A stretch of 64,000 nucleotides of DNA from Paenibacillus sp. JJ-223. Lineage in GTDB: Bacteria > Bacillota > Bacilli > Paenibacillales > Paenibacillaceae. Each line of letters opens with the position of its first letter. Position 1 is the stretch's first letter. Below, piece after piece: positions 34,834 to 42,722 of the stretch. A model generated the notes under the pieces. That model was not told where the DNA came from and did not search any database. It worked only from the letters and a program-made list of their open reading frames with translations. Made by a program: the position numbers and the translations under genes. The stretch is taken from assembly GCF_927798175.1 (NCBI RefSeq), contig NZ_CAKMMP010000018.1, forward strand, positions 99,511-163,510, read 5' to 3'.

Positions 34834-35457
34834 ATGAACGCAGCCCCGTTTATTGCCGTGGAGGGTCCGATCGGAGCGGGGAAAACAACGTTGGCAACGA
34901 TGCTTTCCCAAGAGTTCAACCTTCCATTGGTCAAGGAAATCGTAGAGGAGAATCCGTTTTTGGCTTCCTTCTATCAAAATATCGATGAGTGGAGTTTTCA
35001 GCTGGAAATGTTTTTCCTGTGCAACCGGGTCAAGCAATTGGAAGACACGGGCCTTCAATATATTGCCCAGCAAAAACCCGTTATTTCGGATTATCATATC
35101 TATAAAAACATGATTTTTGCGAGTCGGACGCTGAAGGGCCCGAAACGGGACAAGTATCAGCAAATTTATCATTTGCTGACCGATGACTTGCCCAAGCCAA
35201 ATGTCGTCATTTATATCGAAGCTGAGCTGGACACGCTCATGTACCGCATTAACAAACGAGGCCGTTCTTTCGAACAGGACATGGACCCTGCATATATGGA
35301 GCAATTGATCGCGGATTACAAAACGGGCATGGCTGCGCTCGCGGCACAGCCCAACCCTCCGGCCATTCTGAAGGTAGATGCGGAGCAGCTGGATTTCGTG
35401 GAATATCCTGAACACTTCAGGCAGATCGTCAATCAGGTAAAGGAGTATATCATATGA
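34834..35457 (+). CDS. dgk: Deoxyguanosine kinase
   Basis: A 207-residue nucleoside kinase that phosphorylates deoxyguanosine in purine deoxynucleoside salvage. The P-loop is EGPIGAGKTT; the core EWSFQLEMFFLCNR is nearly identical to B. subtilis Dgk (YaaG), as are DYHIYKNMIFASRTL and LTDDLPKPN. GAGGAGG precedes the ATG by 11 bases; a more upstream ATG (34813) lies before that ribosome site. Its stop overlaps dck by 4 bases. The same pair occurs in B. subtilis. Confidence 0.92.
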   Translation: MNAAPFIAVEGPIGAGKTTLATMLSQEFNLPLVKEIVEENPFLASFYQNIDEWSFQLEMFFLCNRVKQLEDTGLQYIAQQKPVISDYHIYKNMIFASRTLKGPKRDKYQQIYHLLTDDLPKPNVVIYIEAELDTLMYRINKRGRSFEQDMDPAYMEQLIADYKTGMAALAAQPNPPAILKVDAEQLDFVEYPEHFRQIVNQVKEYII

Positions 35458-36110
35458 ATAAATACGGCATTCCGGCGAATGCGTTGATCACCGTGGCAGG
35501 CACGGTCGGCGTGGGCAAGTCCACATTGACCGCTGCCCTGGCCGAGCGGCTGAATTTCAAAACCTCCCTGGAAAAGGTCGACCATAACCCGTACCTGGAG
35601 AAGTTTTATCACGATTTCGAACGATGGAGTTTCCATCTGCAAATCTATTTTTTGGCTGAACGTTTCAAGGAGCAGAAGAAAATTTTTGAACTTGGCGGCG
35701 GTTTCGTACAGGATCGTTCCATTTACGAGGACACCGGCATTTTTGCGAAAATGCATGCCGATCAGGGCACGATGTCTGCCACGGATTTCGAAACCTATAG
35801 CAGTTTGTTCGAAGCAATGGTGATGACGCCGTATTTCCCGCATCCGGATGTGCTGATCTATTTGGAAGGCAGCTTGCCATCGATCCTGAACCGGATTCAG
35901 ATCCGCGGGAGAGAGATGGAAATTCAGACGGACCGTTCCTACTGGGAGCACATGCATGAACGCTACTCCGTATGGATCGACCAGTTCACGGCTTGCCCCG
36001 TGCTGCGCCTGAACATCGACGAATACGACGTGCACGACCCGGCCTCGCTGGACGATATTTTGAAACAGATTGCATCGGTCATTCAGCTGTCCCAAGCCAC
36101 CAAAGCCTGA
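35454..36110 (+). CDS. dck: Deoxyadenosine/deoxycytidine kinase
   Basis: 218 residues. P-loop AGTVGVGKST, then LEKVDHNPYLEKFYHDFERW and QDRSIYEDTGIFAKMHADQG, which follow B. subtilis Dck (YaaF) almost residue by residue; the ERS/DRS motif is the catalytic part. It phosphorylates deoxyadenosine and deoxycytidine for salvage. ATGA overlap with dgk ensures coupling. A terminator follows. Confidence 0.93.
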   Translation: MNKYGIPANALITVAGTVGVGKSTLTAALAERLNFKTSLEKVDHNPYLEKFYHDFERWSFHLQIYFLAERFKEQKKIFELGGGFVQDRSIYEDTGIFAKMHADQGTMSATDFETYSSLFEAMVMTPYFPHPDVLIYLEGSLPSILNRIQIRGREMEIQTDRSYWEHMHERYSVWIDQFTACPVLRLNIDEYDVHDPASLDDILKQIASVIQLSQATKA

Positions 36111-36133
36111 TTGATTTCTCATCGTACGGAATG

Positions 36134-36197
36134 AAACCTCTTGCTCTACGTTGATGACACGTTATGCGTGGATTCGCGAAAGGCAGGAGGTTTTTTG
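36134..36197 (+). terminator. Intrinsic terminator after dck
   Basis: aaacctcttgc and gcaggaggttt form an 11-bp stem (one G-U) with a long loop, followed by T. Confidence 0.65.
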
Positions 36198-36318
36198 TCG
36201 TTTAAGCTAGGCCTATAGATTTATATAGCTAGAAAAATGTTGAATTAAAGGATATCATGTGTTTTTATGTAAGAGGTGAATTCTGGAATTTTTATTAGTT
36301 TAGGAGGAGTAAAGGAAA

Positions 36319-36798
36319 GTGGAAAGCGAAAAAAGATTCAGCATTGTTTTACCCATCGTGGGCGCATTGATCGCTGCCGTTCTGGGCGGAGCGTTGTGGG
36401 CTGTCATAGCCGCGCAAACGGAAAAGGAAATCGGTTTAATTGCGATCGTGATCGGAGCAATGGCGGGATATGCCGTCGTGTTGTTCTCCAACAAACGAAT
36501 CGCGACGATTCATAAGATCATTGCGGTCGTTTTTTCGCTCGTGGGCATTTTGCTCGGGAAATATTTCACCGCAACGTATTTCACCGCCGAGCTGTTCAAC
36601 GATACAAGCGTGATGGATCTGGTGTTTACGGGTGAAATGATCTCCGCGTTCGCCGAAAACATTCAGGAGTATTTCAGCGATCCGCTGGATGCACTATTCA
36701 TTTTGCTGGCCGTGGTATCGGCTTGGCGAATTCCGGGCCGTATGTCCAAAACGAGCTTGGCGTCGGAAGCATCTTCGGGGGAAGCGCCGAGAGCGTAA
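36319..36798 (+). CDS. Small integral membrane protein (159 aa)
   Basis: GTG start behind TAGGAGGAG. Four hydrophobic segments: IVLPIVGALIAAVLGGALWA, IGLIAIVIGAMAGYAVVLF, IIAVVFSLVGILLGKYF, and a last one around ALFILLAVVSAW. A short acidic loop (ELFNDTSVMDLVF) sits between the third and fourth. I do not recognise a family or partner. Monocistronic. Confidence 0.65.
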   Translation: MESEKRFSIVLPIVGALIAAVLGGALWAVIAAQTEKEIGLIAIVIGAMAGYAVVLFSNKRIATIHKIIAVVFSLVGILLGKYFTATYFTAELFNDTSVMDLVFTGEMISAFAENIQEYFSDPLDALFILLAVVSAWRIPGRMSKTSLASEASSGEAPRA

Positions 36799-37190
36799 CG
36801 TTTTCTACGGCAAGGCTATAGCTAGCGAGATAGGTATATGACGGAAGCGTATCTTCGGGGAATTTTTTGGTTGGCTATATAAAACGCAAAAAACCTATAC
36901 ACGTTAACGGAGAGGCAGAAGCAACCTGGACAGCGAAGCGTTCTAAAAGCTTTCTGAAGAAAAGCTGCAGCGGTGGGATTACAGCGATTGGAAGATGGTA
37001 CTGCACTCGCGGTGGCCTTGTGTGATGGATTAGTGCGGTTTATATTGTTGGATAACGAAGGGATCACAAACCGGAGCGAATGGCGCATTCACCAGCGTTG
37101 TTTGCATTGCGGCCGGGAGTGTGAGACGAAGTTATGCTCGAAATGGCCTATATCATTAAACCAGTTCCGTAAATGGACGAAGAATACTGC
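36799..37190. other. Gene-free region, possible structured RNA or old element
   Basis: About 390 bases with no supported gene. ORFs on both strands here lack ribosome sites. A local hairpin (agctttct/agaaaagct) lies around 36948-36968. The region resembles, from memory only, intergenic sequence seen in other Paenibacillus genomes. It ends at the perfect hairpin at 37191. Confidence 0.3.
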
Positions 37191-37244
37191 AAAAAGGAGT
37201 GAATGGCACGGTGGAAGCACTACCGTGTGAATTCACTCCTTTTT
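37191..37244. terminator. Large bidirectional terminator-like hairpin
   Basis: A perfect 14-bp outer stem (aaaaaggagtgaat / attcactccttttt) contains an inner stem cacggt/accgtg. It would terminate transcription in both directions, though no gene directly abuts it. Confidence 0.7.
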
Positions 37245-37249
37245 CATCT

Positions 37250-37274
37250 CTAACGAATCTCAAGCACCTTATAT
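37250..37274 (-). repeat. Dispersed intergenic repeat, copy in the ilvN-relic region
   Basis: Read on the minus strand, atataaggtgcttgagattcgttag differs at only four positions from the 51872-51896 copy. It directly follows the large hairpin at 37191-37244. Confidence 0.6.
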
Positions 37275-37336
37275 GGCCGGAAAACGTGTGTGCATGGGAA
37301 TCCCCGAAGAGCGCGAAGAAAAGCAGACGAAAGCAC

Positions 37337-37384
37337 GATAAAAGGCATGATAAAAGGCATGATAAAAGGCATGATAAAAGGCAT
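37337..37384 (+). repeat. 12-bp minisatellite, four exact copies
   Basis: gataaaaggcat is repeated four times without mismatch. In one frame it would encode a Lys-Arg-His-Asp repeat and on the other strand a Met-Pro-Phe-Ile repeat, but neither frame has a supported start. Confidence 0.9.
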
Positions 37385-37428
37385 GGTTAATAGTACGACG
37401 AAAATGATGAAGACGTCCGCCGTTTGAG

Positions 37429-37602
37429 TCAACAGCCTGGGCCGGCAAAGGTGCATCGAAACGTTTCCGCGATCGAATCCATTTCCTGCCTCTGTCCAGG
37501 CGCTGCCTTCAGCTTCACGAGCATCAATTTCCGCGACAGCTAGGGAGCGGGATCAAGCGAATGGGCTTGGGTTGCGTCGACCAGCTTGCTCAACTGCAGG
37601 AT
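37429..37602 (-). pseudogene. Relic of acetolactate synthase small subunit (ilvN/ilvH)
   Basis: The minus strand of this interval translates to ILQLSKLVDATQAHSLDPAP, a stop, then LSRKLMLVKLKAAPGQRQEM and DSIAETFRCTF. This follows the middle of the IlvN/IlvH regulatory subunit: QL.KLVDV, the linker before (V)xRELxLIKV, and RxEIxxIVExFR(C/A). The N-terminal ACT domain and the C-terminal part are missing, an in-frame TAG interrupts it, and another stop follows. About 58 codons remain. It lies directly behind the MerR gene on the same strand, so an insertion or deletion brought the two together. Confidence 0.6.
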
Positions 37603-37665
37603 CCGCCGCCATAGGCAATCGAGCAGCAGACTGTGGTACAGGTTGTAGGCCAGTAGGTTGGATGC

Positions 37666-38412
37666 CTATGGAGTCACCCGGTCGGCATACGCGGCCATCG
37701 CGTCACGCATAAATACGGCCAGCCCTTCGCCGAATTTGTCGATATTGCGGGTAAAACGCTCGTCGTCCACGTACATTTGTCCCAATCCGCGGAAAGCCTC
37801 CGGCGAATAACTTCCCATTTCGTTCAGGAAATCGTACCAAGCGGCAATCGCGGTTTGTGCTTCCTCGGAAGAAGGTGACAGATGGCGCAATGCTGCGAGG
37901 TTGCGGTATATTTCATTCATTCGCTCGCCCAGAGCCTGCTGCTCTTGCGGAGACTGTTGGCCCAAGCGGGCATGCGCCTGGTCTACTGCTTCATTTCCCC
38001 AGCGCTGCCGGGCCTCCTGTTCATATGGGTTCCGGCTGAAATCAAAGCCTTCGAATTGTTCTTTGGCCGTCATGTGAATCTCTCCTTTCCAGTGTTGAAC
38101 GGTTTTATCGATCGTGGCAATCATACGATCGATCCGGTCCCGTCTTTCCAGTAAAATGCGGCGGTGCATGTGAAACGCTTCCTCTCGATCGAAGGAAGGG
38201 TCGCTCAGGATATCCTTGATTTCTTTTAAAGAAAAGTCGAGCTCCTTGAAAAACAAAATTTGCTGCAGCTTTTCCAGATTGGCGTCCGAGTATAGACGAT
38301 ATCCGGATGAAGTGGTTTCGTCCGGAGTCAGCAGCCCGATCTCGTCATAGTGATGCAGCGTGCGCACGCTGATTCCGACGAGCTCGGAGACCTCCTTTAC
38401 TTTCATGGCCAT
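37666..38412 (-). CDS. MerR-family activator with TipAS drug-binding domain (Mta-like)
   Basis: 248 residues. The N-terminal MerR HTH reads VKEVSELVGISVRTLHHYDE with GLLTPDETTSSGYRLYSDAN, then a dimer helix, then an all-helical TipAS domain (SRNPYEQEARQRWGNEAVDQ and AWYDFLNEMGSYSPEAFRG). The same build occurs in Mta of B. subtilis and TipA of Streptomyces, which sense hydrophobic drugs and turn on exporters and themselves. AAGGAGG sits 9 bases before ATG 38412; TTG 38419 and ATG 38406 are alternatives. Its promoter has the 19-base spacer expected for self-activation. Confidence 0.88.
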   Translation of the reverse strand: MAMKVKEVSELVGISVRTLHHYDEIGLLTPDETTSSGYRLYSDANLEKLQQILFFKELDFSLKEIKDILSDPSFDREEAFHMHRRILLERRDRIDRMIATIDKTVQHWKGEIHMTAKEQFEGFDFSRNPYEQEARQRWGNEAVDQAHARLGQQSPQEQQALGERMNEIYRNLAALRHLSPSSEEAQTAIAAWYDFLNEMGSYSPEAFRGLGQMYVDDERFTRNIDKFGEGLAVFMRDAMAAYADRVTP

Positions 38413-38437
38413 GAAATCCAACCTCCTTACACCACCG

Positions 38438-38468
38438 ATTGTACAGGGTCACGTTACGTGAGAGTCAA
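38438..38468 (-). promoter_or_regulatory. MerR-type promoter with 19-base spacer and central palindrome
   Basis: On the minus strand TTGACT and TACAAT are 19 bases apart, the over-long spacing that MerR activators correct by twisting DNA. The spacer contains TCACGTAACGTGA, a near-perfect palindrome. The promoter drives the MerR gene itself. Confidence 0.75.
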
Positions 38469-38651
38469 CAGGGAAAAAAATGTTCCAGCGAAGCATTTTC
38501 AGCCATAAATTTTGGTTTATGGGTGTATCGCCGAAGCATTCGCGGTGAGCAGCCGCGCCAAACCGAAAGCAAGCTTGGGAGTATAAGCCGGCAATCACTC
38601 GGACCTTGGTGCGCGGGGCCTCATGATGTATGGGGATGCGCGTGTGCGCGG

Positions 38652-39317
38652 CTATGCCTGCATCCCGCGCACCGCAGCCGCCAGCTCCGCAGCGGCTGCG
38701 CGCACGTCGACCGCGCCTGCGACGGCGGAGATGACGGCCACGCCGTCAGCCCCCGCCGCCATGACGGCGGCCGCGGTATCGGCTGCAATGCCGCCGATAC
38801 CAACCAGCGGAACCGCGATGCCTGCGGCGCGCAGTTCCGCAATCCCGGCGGGGCCCAGCACGGCGTGGGCATCCGCCTTCGAGCGCGTCGGGTACATCGG
38901 CCCGACGCCAAGGTAGTCGGCGCCCGCCTGCACGGCACGGCGCGCCTCGGTCACGGAGTGGGCGGATACGCCAAGCATCCGCCCGGGTCCGATGCGGGCG
39001 CGCACCAGCGCCGCGTCCGCATCGTCCTGGCCGACGTGCACGCCGTCGGCCTGCAGGGCCACGGCCAGCTCCACGTCATCGTTCACGATGAACGGGATGC
39101 CATGCTGGCCGCACACCTCGCGCAGGCGCTCCGCAAGCGCGATGCGCGCCGTGCCCGTCAGGGCGCCAGTTCCTTTCTCGCGGAACTGGAACAGCGTGAT
39201 GCCGCCAGCAATAGCCTGGCGCAGCACCTCAACCGGGTCATGGGTCGCATTCACACTGCCCATGACCAGATACAGCCGCATGGCGCGGCGCACCCTTTCC
39301 ATGTCCAATCGTTCCAT
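38652..39317 (-). CDS. thiE: Thiamine-phosphate synthase
   Basis: 221 residues, TIM barrel. It joins HMP-PP and thiazole phosphate to give thiamine phosphate. Signatures: GGITLFQFREKGTG, PFIVNDDVELAVALQADGVH with VGQDD, GVSAHSVTEARRAVQAGADY and LGVGPMYPTRSKADA, and VPLVGIGGIAADT. The ATG overlaps the stop of thiD by one base (TAATG). It is last in the thiM-thiD-thiE operon. Confidence 0.93.
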   Translation of the reverse strand: MERLDMERVRRAMRLYLVMGSVNATHDPVEVLRQAIAGGITLFQFREKGTGALTGTARIALAERLREVCGQHGIPFIVNDDVELAVALQADGVHVGQDDADAALVRARIGPGRMLGVSAHSVTEARRAVQAGADYLGVGPMYPTRSKADAHAVLGPAGIAELRAAGIAVPLVGIGGIAADTAAAVMAAGADGVAVISAVAGAVDVRAAAAELAAAVRGMQA

Positions 39318-40129
39318 TACAACGCACCCCGCAATCTGCGCCCATACGCAAAATGGTTCGTCGGCCCGTGGCCTGCACCGATGCCGAGCTCATCCTCAAT
39401 CGCCGCCTGTATGAAAGCACGAGCCGTTTCCACCGCTTCAGGCACCGCCGATCCTTTCGCCAATTCAGCCGCAATCGCCGCCGAGAAAGTGCAGCCCGTA
39501 CCATGGGTATGACGCGTCAGAACGCGTGGGTTCTCGAAATAATGAAAGGAATGTCCATCATACAGCACATCCACGACGGAGCCGTGATCGCCTGCATGGC
39601 CGCCTTTGATCAAGACGTAGGCAGAGCCCATCTGCACGATGCCCCGTGCCGCTTCTTCCCGCGAAGCCAAACCGCCAATGGACATGCCTGCGAGCAGCTC
39701 GGCTTCCGGAATGTTGGGCGTGGTTACCAACGCAAGCGGCAACAAATCCGAAATGAGCGTCTGCACCGCTTGCTGCTGGAGCAGGGGGGCACCGCCCTTG
39801 GCGACCATGACCGGATCGATGACCAGTTTGGGCCAGCGATACGTCCGGCATTTTTCCGCGACAATCCGGATCAGGTCCGCGCTGAACAACATGCCGGTCT
39901 TGACGGCGCCTGGATAGAGGTCGGTTCCGATCGAGTCGAGCTGCGCGGCCACGCCTTCGTTCGGAACAGCGAAAACACCTTGTACACCGAGGGTGTTCTG
40001 CGCAGTGATGGTGGTGATTGCACTCATGCCGTACACGCCGAGCTCCTGAAAAGTTTTCAGGTCGGCTTGAATGCCCGCGCCGCCGCTGCTGTCCGAACCG
40101 GCAATCGTGAGAGCTTGCGGGATCGTCAT
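39317..40129 (-). CDS. thiD: Hydroxymethylpyrimidine/phosphomethylpyrimidine kinase
   Basis: 270 residues, ribokinase fold. It phosphorylates HMP twice to HMP-PP. The start TIPQALTIAGSDSSGGAGIQ and the segment VYGMSAITTITAQNTLGVQG are diagnostic, and the end motif THGTGCTFSAAIAAELAKG carries the catalytic Asp/Gly loop region. Start at ATG 40129 behind GGAGGTG, overlapping thiM by 4 bases; a frame open to 40369 only reads antisense through thiM. Confidence 0.93.
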   Translation of the reverse strand: MTIPQALTIAGSDSSGGAGIQADLKTFQELGVYGMSAITTITAQNTLGVQGVFAVPNEGVAAQLDSIGTDLYPGAVKTGMLFSADLIRIVAEKCRTYRWPKLVIDPVMVAKGGAPLLQQQAVQTLISDLLPLALVTTPNIPEAELLAGMSIGGLASREEAARGIVQMGSAYVLIKGGHAGDHGSVVDVLYDGHSFHYFENPRVLTRHTHGTGCTFSAAIAAELAKGSAVPEAVETARAFIQAAIEDELGIGAGHGPTNHFAYGRRLRGAL

Positions 40130-40938
40130 CGTGCACCTCCGGCAGCTTGCCGAATTTGCGACCGTTCTGTCACCAGTGCCGGCGTGACTTGTGCCAGTTG
40201 GTTCAGCAGCTCGATTTGGAAGCTGCCGGGACCTTGTTGTGCCGTTCGTTCTGCCGCTTGTTCGGCGGCTATGCCGTAGAAGGCCAGCGCTTCGGCAATG
40301 CTGTCTAATCGTTCGCGCCCAGGCTCCGCAATCGCGGCAAACGCCCCGATGACCGAACTCAGCAGGCACCCGGCTCCGGTGACACGGGTGAGCAGGGCAT
40401 GGCCATTGCCGATCACGTAAGTGGTTTCGCCGTCGGACACTACGTCTTCCTGACCGGTTACGGCTGCGATGCAGCCGAGCTGCTTAGCGGCACGCTCCGC
40501 AATGTGGATGCGGTCGCCTTTACCGTGTCCTGCATCCACGCCTTTAATCTCCCAGTTCTCCCCGATGACGTTGGCCACCTCGGCGACATTGCCGCGCAGC
40601 ACGGTTAGCTGCAGTTCATGGACAAGCTTGCGTGCCGTTTCGGTGCGATAGGCCGTGGCTCCTGCGCCAACCGGGTCGAACACGACGGGCACGCTGTGGG
40701 TATTGGCTGCGCGTCCGGCAAGACGAATCGACGTCACGACGTCCTCATTCAACGTACCGATGTTAAGCACGACGGCTCCGGCCATTTTGGCAACGTCGGC
40801 GACCTCTTCATGAGCGTACGCCATGAAAGGAGAGGCGCCCAATGCAAGCAGGCCGTTGGCGGTAAAAGGAGCTACGACAATGTTGGTAATGTTGTGGACC
40901 AACGGATTTTGGGTACGAACGCGTTCCAAATAGGACAT
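40126..40938 (-). CDS. thiM: Hydroxyethylthiazole kinase
   Basis: 270 residues. Salvages 4-methyl-5-(2-hydroxyethyl)thiazole. Motifs: NPLVHNITNIVVAPFTANGL, LALGASPFMAYAHEEVADVA, PVVFDPVGAGAT, and the catalytic loop RVTGAGCLLSSVIGAF. ATG 40938 lies 9 bases after GAGGAGG; codons before it are open but unsupported. First gene of thiM-thiD-thiE behind a TPP riboswitch and terminator. Confidence 0.93.
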   Translation of the reverse strand: MSYLERVRTQNPLVHNITNIVVAPFTANGLLALGASPFMAYAHEEVADVAKMAGAVVLNIGTLNEDVVTSIRLAGRAANTHSVPVVFDPVGAGATAYRTETARKLVHELQLTVLRGNVAEVANVIGENWEIKGVDAGHGKGDRIHIAERAAKQLGCIAAVTGQEDVVSDGETTYVIGNGHALLTRVTGAGCLLSSVIGAFAAIAEPGRERLDSIAEALAFYGIAAEQAAERTAQQGPGSFQIELLNQLAQVTPALVTERSQIRQAAGGAR

Positions 40939-41110
40939 ATGTGAATGCCTCCTCATCAAGAATAGGTATTTCTGCGCGCTGGTTTCCGGATCGCAGGAAG
41001 ATCAGTGAAGGGATGACTGGAAATAAATTCTGTCGCGGTGTGTTCGGCAACAACGATCGCATTGCGCGTTCTGGCATCTGCCCAATCGCCCGATGCGCCC
41101 CGTGACAAAC

Positions 41111-41149
41111 AAAGCCCCTCCCATTTCCAAGGAAACGGGAGGGGCTTTT
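41111..41149 (-). terminator. Riboswitch-linked terminator upstream of thiM
   Basis: aaagcccctccc and gggaggggcttt form a 12-bp stem; on the minus strand TTTGTTTG follows. It lies about 75 bases behind the TPP aptamer and 170 before thiM, the place of an OFF-switch terminator. Confidence 0.75.
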
Positions 41150-41221
41150 CAACGCAAATAGGGATACATGTCTTACGCAAGCCATACCCCTTGCATAATG
41201 TATTAATTGGTAAAGTCCGCT

Positions 41222-41304
41222 CCACTTCCCTACGCTGGTATGATCCAGATCAGGTTCAAAGGGTCCGAAAATCATTCGTCTCAGCCGTGAGGCTCCCCTA
41301 GTGA
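41222..41304 (-). ncRNA. TPP riboswitch of the thiMDE operon
   Basis: The minus strand carries the full Thi-box: GGGGAGCC, GGCTGAGA, then ACCCTTTGAACCTGATCTGG and the closing ATACCAGCGTAGGGAAG. All conserved blocks of the aptamer are present. TPP binding is expected to favour the terminator at 41111-41149. Confidence 0.93.
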
Positions 41305-41333
41305 CTGTTTGCAGCTTATGCAGTTGTGCATTC

Positions 41334-41363
41334 AGCATACCTCACAAGTGCGGATGGTGTAAA
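41334..41363 (-). promoter_or_regulatory. Promoter of the thiMDE operon
   Basis: On the minus strand TTTACA (41358-41363) and TATGCT (41334-41339) are 18 bases apart, just upstream of the TPP aptamer. Confidence 0.5.
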
Positions 41364-41527
41364 TAGGACCCGGAGGGGCGAGATCCTTTCCGGCTGGAGC
41401 TGGAGAAATCCGTAAGTCGATTTACCTTGCTTGCGGAACCCGATATAATAATAAAGGCGCATTTTGGCCGCATCACGAATGAAGTCGGGAAGGGACTCAT
41501 CCCCCTGACTGGAATGGGGACCACGCA

Positions 41528-42403
41528 TTGAAAACGTTCAAAAAGGTTTATATAGAGATCACGAGCATTTGCAACCTGGCCTGCAGCTTCTGTCCGCAGA
41601 CGAAGCGAGCCAAAGGATTTATTGATCCGGAAACGTTCAGCATGGTGCTGGATCAGATCAAGCCGCATTCAAGTTACATCTATCTGCATGTCAAAGGCGA
41701 ACCGCTGCTTCATCCCAAAATCGATTTGCTGCTGGACATCGCCCATGAGAAGGGTTTCAAAGTGAATATTACGACGAACGGAACGTTGCTGCCGAAAACG
41801 AGACACAAGCTGCTCGGCAAGCCGGCACTGCGCCAGATGAACTTTTCCCTGCACAGCTTCGACGGGCATGAGGGCTCCAAAGATCGCGAAGGGTACCTGA
41901 GCAACATCTTTTCGTTTGTGCATGAAGCGACGAAGCATAACGTCATCGTGTCGTTCAGATTGTGGAATTTGACGCAGGACAATTTCACGAATGCCCAGAA
42001 GCAGCGCAACCGCGAAACGCTCGATCACTTGGAGCGAGAATTCAATCTGGATTATAAAATCGAGGAAAAGGTCGTACCGGGCAGCGGCGTCAAAATCGCG
42101 CCGAACGTGTACCTGAACCAGGACCATGAATTCCAGTGGCCAAGCCTGGATGCGCCGGAGGATGACGGTAAAGGATTTTGCCATGCGTTGCGCACGCAAG
42201 CCGCGGTGCTTGTGGATGGAACGGTGGTTCCGTGCTGCCTGGACGGCGAAGGCGTCATTAATTTGGGGAACGTGCATGAACGTTCCTTCTCGGAGATTGT
42301 GGAAGGCGAGCGCGCCAACAATCTGTTCTATGGTTTTTCGAGACGCGAAGCGGTGGAGGAGCTTTGCCGCAAATGCGGATACCGCCAGCGCTTCGGTGCG
42401 TAG
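41528..42403 (+). CDS. Radical SAM protein with SPASM-like C-terminal Cys cluster
   Basis: 291 residues, TTG start with only a weak GGGG site. The radical-SAM cluster is C15-x3-C19-x2-C22 (SICNLACSFCPQ). GGE-like motif KGEPLLHP and the barrel strands NITTNGT, MNFSLHS follow. The C-terminus has GFCHALRTQAAVLVDGTVVP and CCLDGEG, then ELCRKCGYRQ, a SPASM/twitch cluster for a second Fe-S centre. Such enzymes modify peptides or small molecules. No peptide precursor gene is evident beside it, so the substrate is unknown. Confidence 0.82.
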   Translation: MKTFKKVYIEITSICNLACSFCPQTKRAKGFIDPETFSMVLDQIKPHSSYIYLHVKGEPLLHPKIDLLLDIAHEKGFKVNITTNGTLLPKTRHKLLGKPALRQMNFSLHSFDGHEGSKDREGYLSNIFSFVHEATKHNVIVSFRLWNLTQDNFTNAQKQRNRETLDHLEREFNLDYKIEEKVVPGSGVKIAPNVYLNQDHEFQWPSLDAPEDDGKGFCHALRTQAAVLVDGTVVPCCLDGEGVINLGNVHERSFSEIVEGERANNLFYGFSRREAVEELCRKCGYRQRFGA

Positions 42404-42722
42404 GATTGGATTTTGAATAAAAAGACGGGGACGGCTTGATTTCAAGTCGGCCCTTGTTGTCTTTCATCTGAAGGAAAATAAGGTAATTCCAGCACACCGA
42501 GAGTTAACAACGGCAGATGCGATGTTCGGAACGGGTACGGATAGGTCTCATTTTCTCAGAGCTGGCGTGAATGTCGGAGAGATGTGAACTACGGATTATT
42601 CTTGGAACGTTCCTTTCCTGATAGGATGAGGTTGCGGCCAGGACAAGCGGAGCTGTGCATCTGCGAGGCTTGCCGACAAACCGCCCGTAATGGCGGAAAA
42701 TCCGATCGCCAAGGAGGAATTC
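42404..42722. other. Intergenic stretch with a weak terminator hairpin
   Basis: A 319-base gap. The hairpin cggcttga/tcaagtcg at 42432-42449 probably ends the radical SAM transcript. No other gene or motif is evident before the AAGGAGG of the pectate lyase gene. Confidence 0.45.

Noticed and set aside
37337..37384. Short tandem repeats considered as a CRISPR array
   Set aside because: Units are contiguous and only 12 bases long with no spacers.
37199..37390. 63-codon ORF with Lys-Arg-His-Asp repeats
   Set aside because: It begins inside the terminator hairpin and its repeats are only the 12-bp minisatellite read in frame.
37250..37456. 68-codon minus-strand ORF with Met-Pro-Phe-Ile repeats
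   Set aside because: Other strand of the same minisatellite; no ribosome site, overlaps the ilvN relic.
39317..40369. 80-residue N-terminal extension of ThiD
   Set aside because: The extra part is the thiM gene read in another frame; GGAGGTG and the family start support ATG 40129.
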